A stretch of 64,000 nt of DNA, taken from positions 434,001 through 498,000 of the forward strand of contig JADJVJ010000006.1 of the NCBI GenBank assembly GCA_016716625.1, written 5' to 3'. The notes beneath the pieces are model-generated. The model was not told the origin of the DNA. It was given only the letters and a program-made list of their open reading frames with translations, and did no database searches. Both the position numbers and the translations under genes were made by a program. This document shows, in pieces, positions 17,601-26,739 of this stretch (position 1 is the stretch's first letter; each line of letters begins with the position of its first letter). The DNA is from Nostocoides sp. GTDB lineage: Bacteria > Actinomycetota > Actinomycetes > Actinomycetales > Dermatophilaceae.

Positions 17601-17603
17601 GGC

Positions 17604-19040
17604 TCAGTCCTGGGGATTGGGGCGGGAAAGTGACCAGCGGGCGCCGGCGGCAGTGTCCTCCAGGACGATCCCGGCCGCAGCGAGCTGGTCGCGGATGGTG
17701 TCGGCCGTGGACCAGTCGCGGGCGGCCCGGGCAGCGGCCCGAGCCGCCATCCGGTCACGCACGAGCAGGTCAAGGGCAGCCATCGACGCGTGCGAATCGT
17801 CTCCGGCATCGGCGAAGGCGGGGTCGAGCGGGTTGACCCCGAGGATGTCTGTCATCGCGATGACGAGGCGGGCACGCCGGGCCGCCTCCTCGACGTCACC
17901 GTCGTCGAGGGCGGTGTTTCCGGCCCGAACCGTGTCGTGGATGACGGCGAGAGCACCCGAGACCCCGAGGTCGTCGTCCAGGGAGGCCCGGAACTCCTCC
18001 GGCAGCTCCTCCTCGCCGGTCGGGACCGCGGTGGTCACCCCGGGCAACGCCCGCGAGAGGAACCCCTCGAGCCGCTCGACGGTGGCCTCGGCCTCGGCGA
18101 GCGAGCCGTCCTGGTACTCGATCGTCGACCGGTAGTGCGCTGCCGTGAGGTAGTAGCGCAGGACGATCGCCCGGGTCCGGGTGAGCACCTCGCTCACTCG
18201 AAGGGAGTTGCCCAGCGACTTGCTCATCTTCTCGCCGGACATGGTCACCCAGGCGTTGTGCAACCAGAACCGGGCGAACTGCGTGCCGGCGGCCCGCGAC
18301 TGAGCCTGCTCGTTCTCATGATGGGGGAAGCGCAGGTCCACGCCGCCGCCGTGAATGTCGAAGGCGTCCCCGAGGTACTTGCGGGCCATCGCCGAGCACT
18401 CCAGGTGCCAGCCCGGACGGCCGGGACCGAACGGTGTCTGCCAGCTCGCGGTGGCCGGCTCGTCGACCTTGTGGCCCTTCCAGAGGGCGAAGTCACGGGG
18501 GTCGCGCTTACCCCGCGGGTCGGCGTCCTCGGCCGCGGCCATGTCCTCGACCCGCTGCCGGGTGAGTTCGCCATAGGACGGCCAGCTGCGGACGTCGAAG
18601 TAGACATCCCCACTGCCGTCCGCCGCCGGGTAGGCGTGACCCTTTTCGATCAAGGCCTGCATGAGCTCGATCATCTCCGGGATGTGCCCGGTGGCCCGCG
18701 GCTCATAGGTCGGCGGCAGCACACCGAGCGCGGTGAGCGCGGCAGCGGTCTCGATCTCGTTCCGGTACGACACGGCATACCAGGGCTCACCGGACTCGGT
18801 GGACTTGGCGAGGATCTTGTCGTCGATGTCGGTGACGTTGCGGATCAAGGTCACCTGGTAGCCGTGGCCACGCTCCAGCCAGCGGCGCAGCACGTCGAAG
18901 GCGACGGCGAACCGAATGTGCCCGATGTGCGGCGGGGCCTGGGTGGTGAGTCCGCAGATGTAGATGCCGACCTTGCCGGGCACGAGCGGGGTGAAGGGCC
19001 GCTGTTCTTTGGTCAAGGAGTCGAAGAGCTGCAGAGTCAC
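17604..19040 (-). CDS. cysS: Cysteinyl-tRNA synthetase
   Basis: 478 residues, class I synthetase: HIGH at 38-41 (preceded by Cys29, a zinc ligand), KMSKS at 271-275 in SGEKMSKSLGN, and the other zinc ligands in WHLECSAMA and FPHHENE. It charges tRNA-Cys. GTG start at 19040 gives the expected N-terminus (M-T-L-Q-L-F-D-S-L-T). Part of the conserved ispD-ispF-cysS-rlmB order, although here ispF is 3.5 kb upstream. The 155 bp upstream contain the promoters of this gene and of a divergent secreted-protein gene. Confidence 0.95.
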   Translation of the reverse strand: MTLQLFDSLTKEQRPFTPLVPGKVGIYICGLTTQAPPHIGHIRFAVAFDVLRRWLERGHGYQVTLIRNVTDIDDKILAKSTESGEPWYAVSYRNEIETAAALTALGVLPPTYEPRATGHIPEMIELMQALIEKGHAYPAADGSGDVYFDVRSWPSYGELTRQRVEDMAAAEDADPRGKRDPRDFALWKGHKVDEPATASWQTPFGPGRPGWHLECSAMARKYLGDAFDIHGGGVDLRFPHHENEQAQSRAAGTQFARFWLHNAWVTMSGEKMSKSLGNSLRVSEVLTRTRAIVLRYYLTAAHYRSTIEYQDGSLAEAEATVERLEGFLSRALPGVTTAVPTGEEELPEEFRASLDDDLGVSGALAVIHDTVRAGNTALDDGDVEEAARRARLVIAMTDILGVNPLDPAFADAGDDSHASMAALDLLVRDRMAARAAARAARDWSTADTIRDQLAAAGIVLEDTAAGARWSLSRPNPQD

Positions 19041-19195
19041 TGCCCCAGGTTACCGGCCATGGAGGTCAGTGGAGTTCTCGTACGGCGGTTGGAGCATCGT
19101 CAACAGGCGCTCGGATACGCTTGCCACTATTCGGTACTCGACCGCGAGCGGACCCTCCCGAGCCGCCCGCCTCAGTGCCCACCAAGGAGTAGCAC

Positions 19196-20107
19196 GTGGA
19201 GTCATCGGCACCGAACCGCAGGACGGTCGCCAGGGGCGCGGCCTGGTCCGTACCGGTGGTCGCCCTGGCCGCCGGAGCGCCCGGCGTGGCGGCCAGCCCA
19301 TGGGACTGCACGACCATCCCGTGTTCGACGCTGTCGGGGAAGTCCAACACGAGCGCGAACCCCTTCTGGTTCGGCAACGACTCCACCGGAAGCAACGCGG
19401 ACGCGCTGTGGAGTCTGGCAGCGCGCCGCTTCTCCGACGGCAATGGGTGGGTGGGGGCATCCAACTCCCCGGTCGGCACACTGCACCGCAATGACACTTA
19501 CTGGAACGGCGATGCCCGGATCAGCCGGGTGTACCAGTGGCAGCCCGGCGCCACCCCCAAGTGCAATGCGGCCCAACCTGCGTCGTGCACCGCGCTCACC
19601 ACGCCCGGCGTCCTCACCGGTGAATCCCTCATCCTCTTCAGCGGGGATCCCCTTCGCGCGGGGATGTTCTGGACCTACACCTCCAAGTTGGTATGCCTGG
19701 CCGCTGGGACCTACACCTTCGCCTTCGACTACCGCTACGTCGGGTGCTGGCATCGCTCGCAGTATCTGACCGCGGCCCTCATCCGTCCCAGTTCCGTGGT
19801 CGGCCAGTCCGCCTGCAGCGTGGCCATCGGCACCAGGGTGACGGCACCCGCGAACAGCTCTCCCGGCGGCGGGACGGTCACCGCCACCGTCGTCGTCCCG
19901 TACACCTCCCAGTGGCAGTGGCGGTACACCTGGACCAGCAACGACACCCAGGTCGGGGCGGGAACCCTCCCGTGCGCCACCTGCACCCCGATCGGCAGCA
20001 CCGGCCGGACCGCCTGCAATCTCAACACCAACGACATCGGCGTGACCAAGCCACGGTGCACCGGGTACAGCACCGCGATCACCGGGGCGGTCTGCCCGAC
20101 CCCCTGA
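19196..20107 (+). CDS. Secreted cysteine-rich protein with Tat-like signal, unknown function
   Basis: 303 residues. The N-terminus S-A-P-N-R-R-T-V-A-R-G-A-A-W, then a short hydrophobic stretch ending in GVAAS, is a twin-arginine-type signal of a kind often seen in Micrococcales surface proteins. The mature part has 12 cysteines by my count (even number, suggesting disulfides), many Trp/Tyr/Asn and a WQWRYTWTSNDT segment; I do not recognise a domain. GTG start at 19196 with AAGGAG 7 nt upstream. It is inserted in the otherwise conserved isp-cysS neighbourhood. Confidence 0.7.
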   Translation: MESSAPNRRTVARGAAWSVPVVALAAGAPGVAASPWDCTTIPCSTLSGKSNTSANPFWFGNDSTGSNADALWSLAARRFSDGNGWVGASNSPVGTLHRNDTYWNGDARISRVYQWQPGATPKCNAAQPASCTALTTPGVLTGESLILFSGDPLRAGMFWTYTSKLVCLAAGTYTFAFDYRYVGCWHRSQYLTAALIRPSSVVGQSACSVAIGTRVTAPANSSPGGGTVTATVVVPYTSQWQWRYTWTSNDTQVGAGTLPCATCTPIGSTGRTACNLNTNDIGVTKPRCTGYSTAITGAVCPTP

Positions 20108-20125
20108 GGGCCCCCTGGTCAAGCG

Positions 20126-20785
20126 TCAGTGGCCGCGGTCGAGCCACTCCTGCAGATGCGGCGCCTCGACCCCGATCGTCGTGGTGTCGCCGTGTCCGGT
20201 GAGCACCACGGTCTCCGGCGGCAGGGTGAGCAGCCGGTCGCGGATCGAGTCGATGATCGTCGGGAAGTCGCTGAACGAGCGACCGGTCGCGCCGGGGCCA
20301 CCCTGGAAGAGGGTGTCCCCGCTGAGCAGCACCCCCAGCGCCGGTGCATACAGGCAGCAGGCGCCGGGAGCGTGCCCCGGGGTGTGCAACACCTCGAGCA
20401 CGACATCACCGATGGTGATCCGGTCGCCGTCGGCGAGCGCAGCACCGGGCGGTTCGGCGTGCGTCTGCTCCCAGAGCACCTGGTCGGCAGGGTGCAGGTA
20501 TGCCGTCGCCCCGGTGGCCGCGAGCACCTCCGGCACCGCGTTGATGTGGTCGTTGTGCCCGTGCGTACAGAGCACGGCCCGCAGCCGGCGCCCCGCCACC
20601 CCGGCAAGGATGGCGTCTGCGGCGTGGGCGGCGTCGACGACGACACATTCGGCGTCGTCACCGATGATCCACACGTTGTTGTCGACGTCCCAACACTCGC
20701 CGTCGAGGCAGAACTGCCCGGAGGTGACCACCCGCTCGACCCGGACCCCGCCCACAGAGGTAGGCAGCGACGGCATACCGGTCAC
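20126..20785 (-). CDS. Metallo-beta-lactamase-fold hydrolase coupled to mycothiol formaldehyde dehydrogenase
   Basis: 219 residues. HxHxDH metal motif as CTHGHNDHINAV, then HTPGHAPGACCLY (third His) and LSGDTLFQGGPG (bridging Asp), a glyoxalase II-like active site. Genes of this type regularly follow mscR in actinobacteria and are proposed to hydrolyse S-formylmycothiol or related thioesters; substrate here is inference. GTG start at 20785 overlaps the mscR stop (GTGA), so the pair is co-translated. Confidence 0.85.
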   Translation of the reverse strand: MTGMPSLPTSVGGVRVERVVTSGQFCLDGECWDVDNNVWIIGDDAECVVVDAAHAADAILAGVAGRRLRAVLCTHGHNDHINAVPEVLAATGATAYLHPADQVLWEQTHAEPPGAALADGDRITIGDVVLEVLHTPGHAPGACCLYAPALGVLLSGDTLFQGGPGATGRSFSDFPTIIDSIRDRLLTLPPETVVLTGHGDTTTIGVEAPHLQEWLDRGH

Positions 20786-21876
20786 TGGCCACCGTCCATG
20801 ACGACAACCGAGCGCAGCACCTCACCTGCATGCATCTTGGCGAAGGCGGCCTCGACGTCGCCGATGCCGATCTTCTCGCTCACGAACGCATCGAGGTCGA
20901 ATCGGCCCTGACGATAGAGGTTGACGAGCATCGGGAAGTCCCGCGAGGGCAGGCAGTCGCCGTACCAGGACGACTTGAGCGACCCACCGCGGCCGAAGAT
21001 CTCGATCATCGGCAGGGTGACCTGCTGGTCCGGTGTCGGCACCCCGACGAGGACGACCGTCCCGGCGAGGTCGCGGGCGTAGAAGGCCTGCTCATAGGTC
21101 TCCGGTCGCCCCACCGCCTCGACGACCACGTCGGCCCCGTGTCCGCCGGTGAGTTCGCGGATGCGCTCCACGGCGTCCACGTCGCGGCTGTTCACCGTGT
21201 GGGTGGCGCCGAAACGCTGGGCGCCCTCGAGCTTTCGGTCGTCGACGTCGACCGCGATGATCGTCGTCGCTCCGACGATGGCGGCGCCGGCGATGGCGGC
21301 ATTGCCGACGCCGCCGCAGCCGATGACGGCGATGGAGTCACCGCGCTTGACCCCGCCGGTGTTGACCGCAGCCCCGAACCCGGCCATGACACCGCAGCCG
21401 AGCAGCCCGACCGCGGCCGCGTCGGCGCGGTCGACCTTGGTGCACTGGCCAGCGGCGACGAGCGTCTTCTCGACGAAGGCCCCGATGCCGAGCGCCGGGG
21501 AGAGTTCGGTGCCATCGGTGAGCGTCATCTTCTGGCGAGCGTTGTGGGTGGCGAAGCAAATCTCCGGCCGACCCCGGCGGCAGGAACGACACTGCCCACA
21601 GACCGCGCGCCAGTTGAGGATGACGAAGTCCCCGGGAGCCACCTCGGTGACGCCCTCGCCGATCGCCTCGACGACCCCGGCCGCCTCGTGGCCGAGCAGG
21701 AAGGGGAAGTCGTCGTTGATCCCGCCCTCGCGGTAGTGCAGATCGGTGTGGCAGACCCCGCAGGCTTCCACCGCGACGACCGCCTCACCCGGACCCGGGT
21801 CGGGGATGACGATGTCGGTGAGCTCGACCGCAGCCCCCTTGCTCCGGGCGATGACACCCTTGACGGTCTGTGGCAC
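20782..21876 (-). CDS. mscR: S-(hydroxymethyl)mycothiol dehydrogenase
   Basis: 364 residues, zinc-dependent class III alcohol dehydrogenase family: catalytic zinc region CGVCHTDLHYREG and GHEAAGVV, structural zinc cysteines in CGQCRSCRRGRPEIC, NAD fold IGCGGVGNAAI. It oxidises the adduct of mycothiol with formaldehyde, and MscR also reduces S-nitrosomycothiol. GTG at 21876 (M-P-Q-T-V-K-G-V) has a clean AAGGAGAT site 4 nt upstream; the longer frame to 21939 lacks one. Its presence supports a mycothiol-producing actinobacterium. Confidence 0.92.
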   Translation of the reverse strand: MPQTVKGVIARSKGAAVELTDIVIPDPGPGEAVVAVEACGVCHTDLHYREGGINDDFPFLLGHEAAGVVEAIGEGVTEVAPGDFVILNWRAVCGQCRSCRRGRPEICFATHNARQKMTLTDGTELSPALGIGAFVEKTLVAAGQCTKVDRADAAAVGLLGCGVMAGFGAAVNTGGVKRGDSIAVIGCGGVGNAAIAGAAIVGATTIIAVDVDDRKLEGAQRFGATHTVNSRDVDAVERIRELTGGHGADVVVEAVGRPETYEQAFYARDLAGTVVLVGVPTPDQQVTLPMIEIFGRGGSLKSSWYGDCLPSRDFPMLVNLYRQGRFDLDAFVSEKIGIGDVEAAFAKMHAGEVLRSVVVMDGGQ

Positions 21877-21977
21877 GGTGATCTCCTTCGATCGCAAGAT
21901 GGTTCCCTCAAACCCTACGGGTGGGTCGAACCACGACAAAGGGGTGTCTTGTCGGCACGTCCCCTACCGTGGACCCC

Positions 21978-22328
21978 ATGACGCAGATCGGCTCGTGGCT
22001 CCTCGGCCTCGGCACCGAAGTCATCGCGCTCCTGCTGTGGTGTGCCGCCTTGGTCATCGTCCGTCGCCGGACGGGTGGGGCGTGGCGCTCCATCGCCACC
22101 TGGGCCCTGGCCCTGCTCATCATCGGCCAACTCCTCGACCTTCCGCTCGCCTGGGCGAGCCGGGAGTCCTGGTCGACCCCCGAGCTGGCGGCCCGGATGT
22201 CGCTCAGCGTGCGACTCTCGGCCCTCGGTGCCGTGCTCGAACTCCTTGGGTATGCCGGACTGGTCGCCGCCGTCTTCCGCGGACGGCGCTTCCAGGCCGC
22301 GCCGCGGCGGGGACGGGAGATCCTCTGA
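21978..22328 (+). CDS. Small hydrophobic membrane protein, unknown
   Basis: 116 residues with three or four predicted helices (7-27, 40-60, 75-100) and a basic C-terminus (RGRRFQAAPRRGRE). No recognisable family. ATG at 21978; the frame runs on upstream into the promoter region of mscR but that part is not protein-like. It overlaps the next gene by one base (TGATG), so the two are probably co-translated and may form a complex. Confidence 0.55.
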   Translation: MTQIGSWLLGLGTEVIALLLWCAALVIVRRRTGGAWRSIATWALALLIIGQLLDLPLAWASRESWSTPELAARMSLSVRLSALGAVLELLGYAGLVAAVFRGRRFQAAPRRGREIL

Positions 22329-22636
22329 TGCGGTTCACCCTGGCCCTGGGCTACTCCCTGGTCCTGCTGGCCCTGTGGGGACTCGGGCTCATCGCGAGCA
22401 TCTTGCACCCCTCGCGCGGGTCGTGGCGCCGGCTCGCGCTGCTCGCCTTCGGCGCCCTGCTGCTGGCCCGGAGCGTCATCACCGTCTATGTCGCGGTGGG
22501 TGGCGACAGCCCGATCGATTTGGGCCTGCAGTCCGCCCTCCTCCTCCAGATTCACTCCGTCCTGGAGTTGGCCGGGGTGACCTTGGTCATCGCCGCGTTG
22601 CTCAGCTCACGGGACAAGGGACGAGCAGAGCCGTAG
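22328..22636 (+). CDS. Small membrane protein, unknown, partner of the preceding gene
   Basis: 102 residues, three hydrophobic segments (about 3-25, 38-55, 70-92). Similar size and hydropathy to the preceding protein; the two could be a duplicated pair or subunits. Its 3' end overlaps the convergent ispF gene by 35 bp. Start ATG at 22328 set by the TGATG junction. Confidence 0.55.
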   Translation: MRFTLALGYSLVLLALWGLGLIASILHPSRGSWRRLALLAFGALLLARSVITVYVAVGGDSPIDLGLQSALLLQIHSVLELAGVTLVIAALLSSRDKGRAEP

Positions 22637-23108
22637 CGATCGCGGCGATGCCCTCGCCGCGTCCGGTGAGCCCCAACCCGTCGGTGGTCGTGCCGCTCAC
22701 GGACACGGCTGCCCCCGCGGCCTGGCTGAGCGCCGCCTCGGCCTCCGCCCGCCGGGAGCCGACACGGGGCCGGTTGCCGATCACCTGGACCGCGATGTTG
22801 CCGATCTCGAACCCGGCCTCCCGGACCAGCCGGGCCGCCTTGCCGAGTAAGGTGACCCCGGACGCACCGGAAAGTTCGGGTCGGTCGGTGCCGAAATGCG
22901 CCCCAAGATCGCCGATCCCGGCGGCCGAGAACAGGGCATCGCACGCCGCATGCGCCGCCACGTCGGCGTCGGAGTGGCCGTCCAAGCCCCGCTCACCAGG
23001 CCAGAGCAGACCGGCGATCCAGAGCTCACGCTCGCTCCCCGGTGCGGCATACGCGTGCACGTCAACACCGATCCCGACCCTGGGACCCGAGGGGGTTGTG
23101 GTGATCAC
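22602..23108 (-). CDS. ispF: 2-C-methyl-D-erythritol 2,4-cyclodiphosphate synthase
   Basis: 168 residues, slightly over the usual 155-160. The metal site D-V-H (GIGVDVHAY), the phosphate loop LDGHSDADVAAHAACDAL, FGTDRPE and TTTDGLGLTGRGEGIAA are all as in IspF. Fourth-to-fifth step of the MEP pathway to IPP/DMAPP, feeding the carotenoid operon. GTG start at 23108. In most relatives ispD and ispF are adjacent; here a 3.5-kb gene on the other strand separates them. Confidence 0.93.
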   Translation of the reverse strand: MITTTPSGPRVGIGVDVHAYAAPGSERELWIAGLLWPGERGLDGHSDADVAAHAACDALFSAAGIGDLGAHFGTDRPELSGASGVTLLGKAARLVREAGFEIGNIAVQVIGNRPRVGSRRAEAEAALSQAAGAAVSVSGTTTDGLGLTGRGEGIAAIATALLVPCPVS

Positions 23109-23252
23109 CGGGAAACCCTACCGGCCCTGAGCCGGGGCCGTAGCGTGGGGCCCTCGGGGTTGACCCATTCGGCCGCACGTGGTGCCGGGATCACCTACTC
23201 TGGTGCGGGGGCGTTTTCGGCCCTGTGGAAACACAAGAAGAGGTGTCCCTTC

Positions 23253-26200
23253 GTGGCTGGCCGCTCAGCGTCCTCGTCCCGTCGTCTGCTTGTGGCGTTG
23301 GCCGCGGGTCTGCTCGGCCTTTCCGGTGTGTCCGGCGTGTCCGGTGGCACGCTCGCCCACGCCTCGCCCGCGCGCACGAGCGCGCCGGCCACCACGAGCG
23401 CGCCGGCCACCACGAGCACGCCCAAGGGTGACGAACCGGCGGCGACTCGTCGGCATACCGTGCGAATCGACAGCGCCGTGCTGGCAGGCGCGCGGACCAG
23501 CTCACGACTCTCGGCCGGATCGACCTCGGCGCTGCTGCCGGCGCCCGGACCCGGCGGGCTGACGATGGTCCCGTCCACCCGTGTGCTGGACACCCGCAGC
23601 GCCACCGGCCCCCTCCGTGGGCCGTTCGCCAGTGGATCCGTCGTCGAGGTCCAGGTCACCGGCGTCGGTGGCATCCCGGCCACGGGAGTGGCCGGGGCCG
23701 TCGTCAACGTCACCGCGGTCACCCCGACCGCCGGGGGCCATCTCACGGTCTACCCCGCCGGTCAGGTCACGCCGGGCACCTCCACCCTGAACTTCCCCGC
23801 GCGTACGACGGTCGCCAATCTGACGCTCGTGCCGGTCTCCTCCACCGGCACGATCGCCATCAAGGCGACGGTCGCCTCCGGCGGCAGCACCCACGTACTG
23901 GTCGACGTCTCCGGGTACCTCAGCGCGGGCGATCTGGCCGCTGCGGGCGCGACACACCTGCTCACCCCCGCTCGCGTCTTGGACACGCGGTACGGCACCG
24001 GCGGCACCAGCGGGCCGGTCGTCGGTCGGCGCACCGTCACCCTGTCCCTGGCCGGTCAGGGGGGTATGCCGTCCACCGGCGCCGGCTTCGCCTTCCTGAA
24101 CCTCACCGCGACCTCGGCCACCCGGCCGGGCTTCGTGCAGGTCCACGCCGCCGGGACTCCCGTCCCCTCGACCTCGAACCTCAACTTCGCGGCCGGACAG
24201 ACGGTCGCCGGACTCGTGCTGGCCCCGCTGTCCACCGACGGCAAGGCCCTGCTCGAAGTGACCTCCAGCGGCAGCGTCCAGCTCATTGCCGACGTCGTCG
24301 GCTACGCCATAGCCAGCGGCCCTAGCGAGAGCGGCACCGTCGGTGCCGTGGAACCCGAGCGCCTCATCGACACCCGCGCCGACCTGCCGTCGCCCCTCGG
24401 TCCGCGGGAGTCGCTCGTCCTGCAGATCACCGACGACCTCGGCAACCCGGTCTCCGGGCTGAGCGCCGTGGCCATGACCGTGACCGTGACCCAGCCCACC
24501 GCGAACGGGTACATCAGCGTCCTCGCCGGCGGCGCCGGCCTGCCCCCGACCTCGTCGCTCAACTTCCTCAAGGGCCAGACCGTCGCCAACCTCACCCTCA
24601 CCCCCATCGACGAGAACGGCGAGGTCGCCGTCTACCTCGGATCCAGCGGAGCCGCCGAGGTCATCGTCGACCTCTTCGGCGTGGTCGCCGGACCCCCCGC
24701 CGATATCACCCCTCCGGCACCCCTGACCTTCCTCACGGCGAGAGCGAACGGCAAGTCCAGCGCGGACCTGCGCTGGGGGCTCCAGGCAGACCCCTCGGTC
24801 TCGGGCACGCGTATCCGCCGGACCGTGGGGTACGCCCCCGCCGAGTCGCCCTATAGCGACGTGGGCGTTTACGACGGGCCTGGGGACTCCACGACCGACG
24901 TCGGCCTGACACCGGGGACCGCGTACACGTATGCCGCCGCGACCCATGACGCCACGCCGAACTATGCGTTCCCGGTCACCGCGTCCATGACCGTGCCGGA
25001 CCTCTCCTGGGCATCCACCCTGATGGCCCCGCCCCGCGGTGGCCTCTCGGACATCTCCTGCCCGACGTCCTCGTGGTGCGCGGCCGTTGATGCATGGGGA
25101 AGTGTGGTTGTGTACAGCGGCGGTCTCTGGAGCGCACCGACCGCCCTTCCCTTCACCACGACCGATCGCAGCCCCGCGAACATCGACTGCCCCGTCGCCG
25201 GGCAGTGTGTGGCCTCGGTCGGCCGCGAACTCGCTCGGCTGGCTGGCGGGTCCTGGACCTCCTTGGGGCCGGTGCCTGGCACCTCGGCGGCCGTCTCCGG
25301 CCTCGCCTGCTGGGACGCCACCTCGGGCTGTATGGTCCTGAACTTCAAGACCTGGTCACGCTGGGATGGCCAGTCGTTCACCGCGCCCGTCGCACTGAGC
25401 TCCCCTGTGGGGTGGTCAGACATCGACTGCGTGAGTGCATCCTTCTGCGTCGCCATCGGGATCAATGGCATTTCCCCTCCCCTCTATCGCGCCACCTGGA
25501 ACGGCTCGTCATGGACGTCTGCCGTGCTGCCCAGAGTCGCCGGGACCAACTCCGTGCAGCACGTGGCCTGCCCGACGGTCGCCTTCTGCCTGCTCACGGA
25601 CGACGGTTGGCGGTACTGGACGATCAAGGGCAGCACGGTCACCTATGCCTCACTGCCCGATGTCAATGGGATGAACACCGGCGGAGGGCTGTCCTGCTCC
25701 TCCGCGACCTCGTGCATGATCACGCGAGAGGGCATTGGCTACAGCCTCTGGAACGGGAGCAGTTGGACGGCGTGGAAGAGCGCCACCAAGAACGCTCTAG
25801 GAGCCATCTCCTGCGCCTCGGGCACCTGCATCTCCGCAACCTATGCCGGTGGCTCGGCGCGATGGGTGTCCGGTGTGTGGACCTCCCTCGGAACCATCGA
25901 CCCGCTGACCGGGCCACTCGTCACGGCGTCCTGCGTGTCGACCGCGCGGTGCCTGGTCGGCGACAGTAGCGGACTGATCTATACCTGGAACGGCAGCGCC
26001 TGGTCCGTCCCCCAGGCCCTCCTCCCCGATGTCGTCGACACGCTGGCCTGCAGCACCGCTGACTTCTGTATCGCCGCGAGCGGCACGGTCTTCCGCACGG
26101 TGTCCAACGGTGTCTGGAGCGCGCTTCGAACCTCACCGGTGCCGTTGGCCAGAGCCAGTTGCGTCGGCGCCAGTTGCCTGGCTGGAGGACTGTCCACCGT

Positions 26201-26723
26201 CGTCGTCACGGCGACGTCGATGAGTGTCAAGCCGGGGCCTCCCACGATCGCCACGGGAAACGGTTTCCACTGCTTCTCGATGTCGTCATGCCTCACCATG
26301 GGGCCCAACTCGCAGTGGTCCCGGTGGAACGGCTCGGCATGGTCCGCCGCGGTCACGCTGGAGCCCTCGGCCGGACCGAGCACCTTCGGGTGCGGTCCCA
26401 CCCGCTGCGTCGCCACCACCTCGAACCTGAGTTTCCGCTACATCGGTGGCAGCTGGAGCCCGATCACCCGGGCCGACAGCACCTCCCCGGGGACGCTCGG
26501 CCAGATTTCCTGCTTCTCCGACACCAACTGCGTTGGCCTCACGGGCACTGTCCCACCCCCGGCCCCCATGGCGAGGAACTTCAACGGCGAGACCTGGAAC
26601 TCCGGGATCGTGTCGCTAGCTGACCTCACCACCCTCGAGGACGAGGTGACAGCGTTGGACTGCCCCGGCCCGACGACGTGCCTCGCGGTCAGTCGAAGCG
26701 GACGCGTCAACTGGTCGACCTGA
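23253..26723 (+). CDS. Large secreted protein: three LDTR repeats, FN3-like domain and 14 cysteine-paired propeller-type repeats
   Basis: About 1156 residues. Signal peptide with SSSRRLLVALAAGLLGL; an Ala/Thr/Pro-rich stretch to about residue 60; three tandem domains of about 130 residues each beginning R-(V/L)-(L/I)-D-T-R (111, 242, 371) and containing T-S-x-L-N-F and T-V-A-N/G-L; an FN3-like segment (about 487-585, with TPGTAYTYAAATHD); then to the end 14 short repeats each with a C-x(5-7)-C pair (for example I-S-C-P-T-S-S-W-C-A-A) usually followed by W-N-G-x-x-W. Fourteen units suggest two seven-bladed propellers. GTG at 23253 is preferred (AAGAGG upstream, signal peptide begins there); the frame extends further up to 22896. 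Probably a cell-surface adhesion or carbohydrate-binding protein; function not known. Lies between ispF and ispD on the opposite strand. Confidence 0.75.
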   Translation: MAGRSASSSRRLLVALAAGLLGLSGVSGVSGGTLAHASPARTSAPATTSAPATTSTPKGDEPAATRRHTVRIDSAVLAGARTSSRLSAGSTSALLPAPGPGGLTMVPSTRVLDTRSATGPLRGPFASGSVVEVQVTGVGGIPATGVAGAVVNVTAVTPTAGGHLTVYPAGQVTPGTSTLNFPARTTVANLTLVPVSSTGTIAIKATVASGGSTHVLVDVSGYLSAGDLAAAGATHLLTPARVLDTRYGTGGTSGPVVGRRTVTLSLAGQGGMPSTGAGFAFLNLTATSATRPGFVQVHAAGTPVPSTSNLNFAAGQTVAGLVLAPLSTDGKALLEVTSSGSVQLIADVVGYAIASGPSESGTVGAVEPERLIDTRADLPSPLGPRESLVLQITDDLGNPVSGLSAVAMTVTVTQPTANGYISVLAGGAGLPPTSSLNFLKGQTVANLTLTPIDENGEVAVYLGSSGAAEVIVDLFGVVAGPPADITPPAPLTFLTARANGKSSADLRWGLQADPSVSGTRIRRTVGYAPAESPYSDVGVYDGPGDSTTDVGLTPGTAYTYAAATHDATPNYAFPVTASMTVPDLSWASTLMAPPRGGLSDISCPTSSWCAAVDAWGSVVVYSGGLWSAPTALPFTTTDRSPANIDCPVAGQCVASVGRELARLAGGSWTSLGPVPGTSAAVSGLACWDATSGCMVLNFKTWSRWDGQSFTAPVALSSPVGWSDIDCVSASFCVAIGINGISPPLYRATWNGSSWTSAVLPRVAGTNSVQHVACPTVAFCLLTDDGWRYWTIKGSTVTYASLPDVNGMNTGGGLSCSSATSCMITREGIGYSLWNGSSWTAWKSATKNALGAISCASGTCISATYAGGSARWVSGVWTSLGTIDPLTGPLVTASCVSTARCLVGDSSGLIYTWNGSAWSVPQALLPDVVDTLACSTADFCIAASGTVFRTVSNGVWSALRTSPVPLARASCVGASCLAGGLSTVVVTATSMSVKPGPPTIATGNGFHCFSMSSCLTMGPNSQWSRWNGSAWSAAVTLEPSAGPSTFGCGPTRCVATTSNLSFRYIGGSWSPITRADSTSPGTLGQISCFSDTNCVGLTGTVPPPAPMARNFNGETWNSGIVSLADLTTLEDEVTALDCPGPTTCLAVSRSGRVNWST

Positions 26724-26739
26724 TCGAGGGCCCCGCCGG

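Noticed and set aside
22896..23252. N-terminal extension of the large secreted protein frame back into ispF
   Set aside because: A good signal peptide starts at the GTG at 23253; the extension overlaps ispF on the other strand and is not protein-like.
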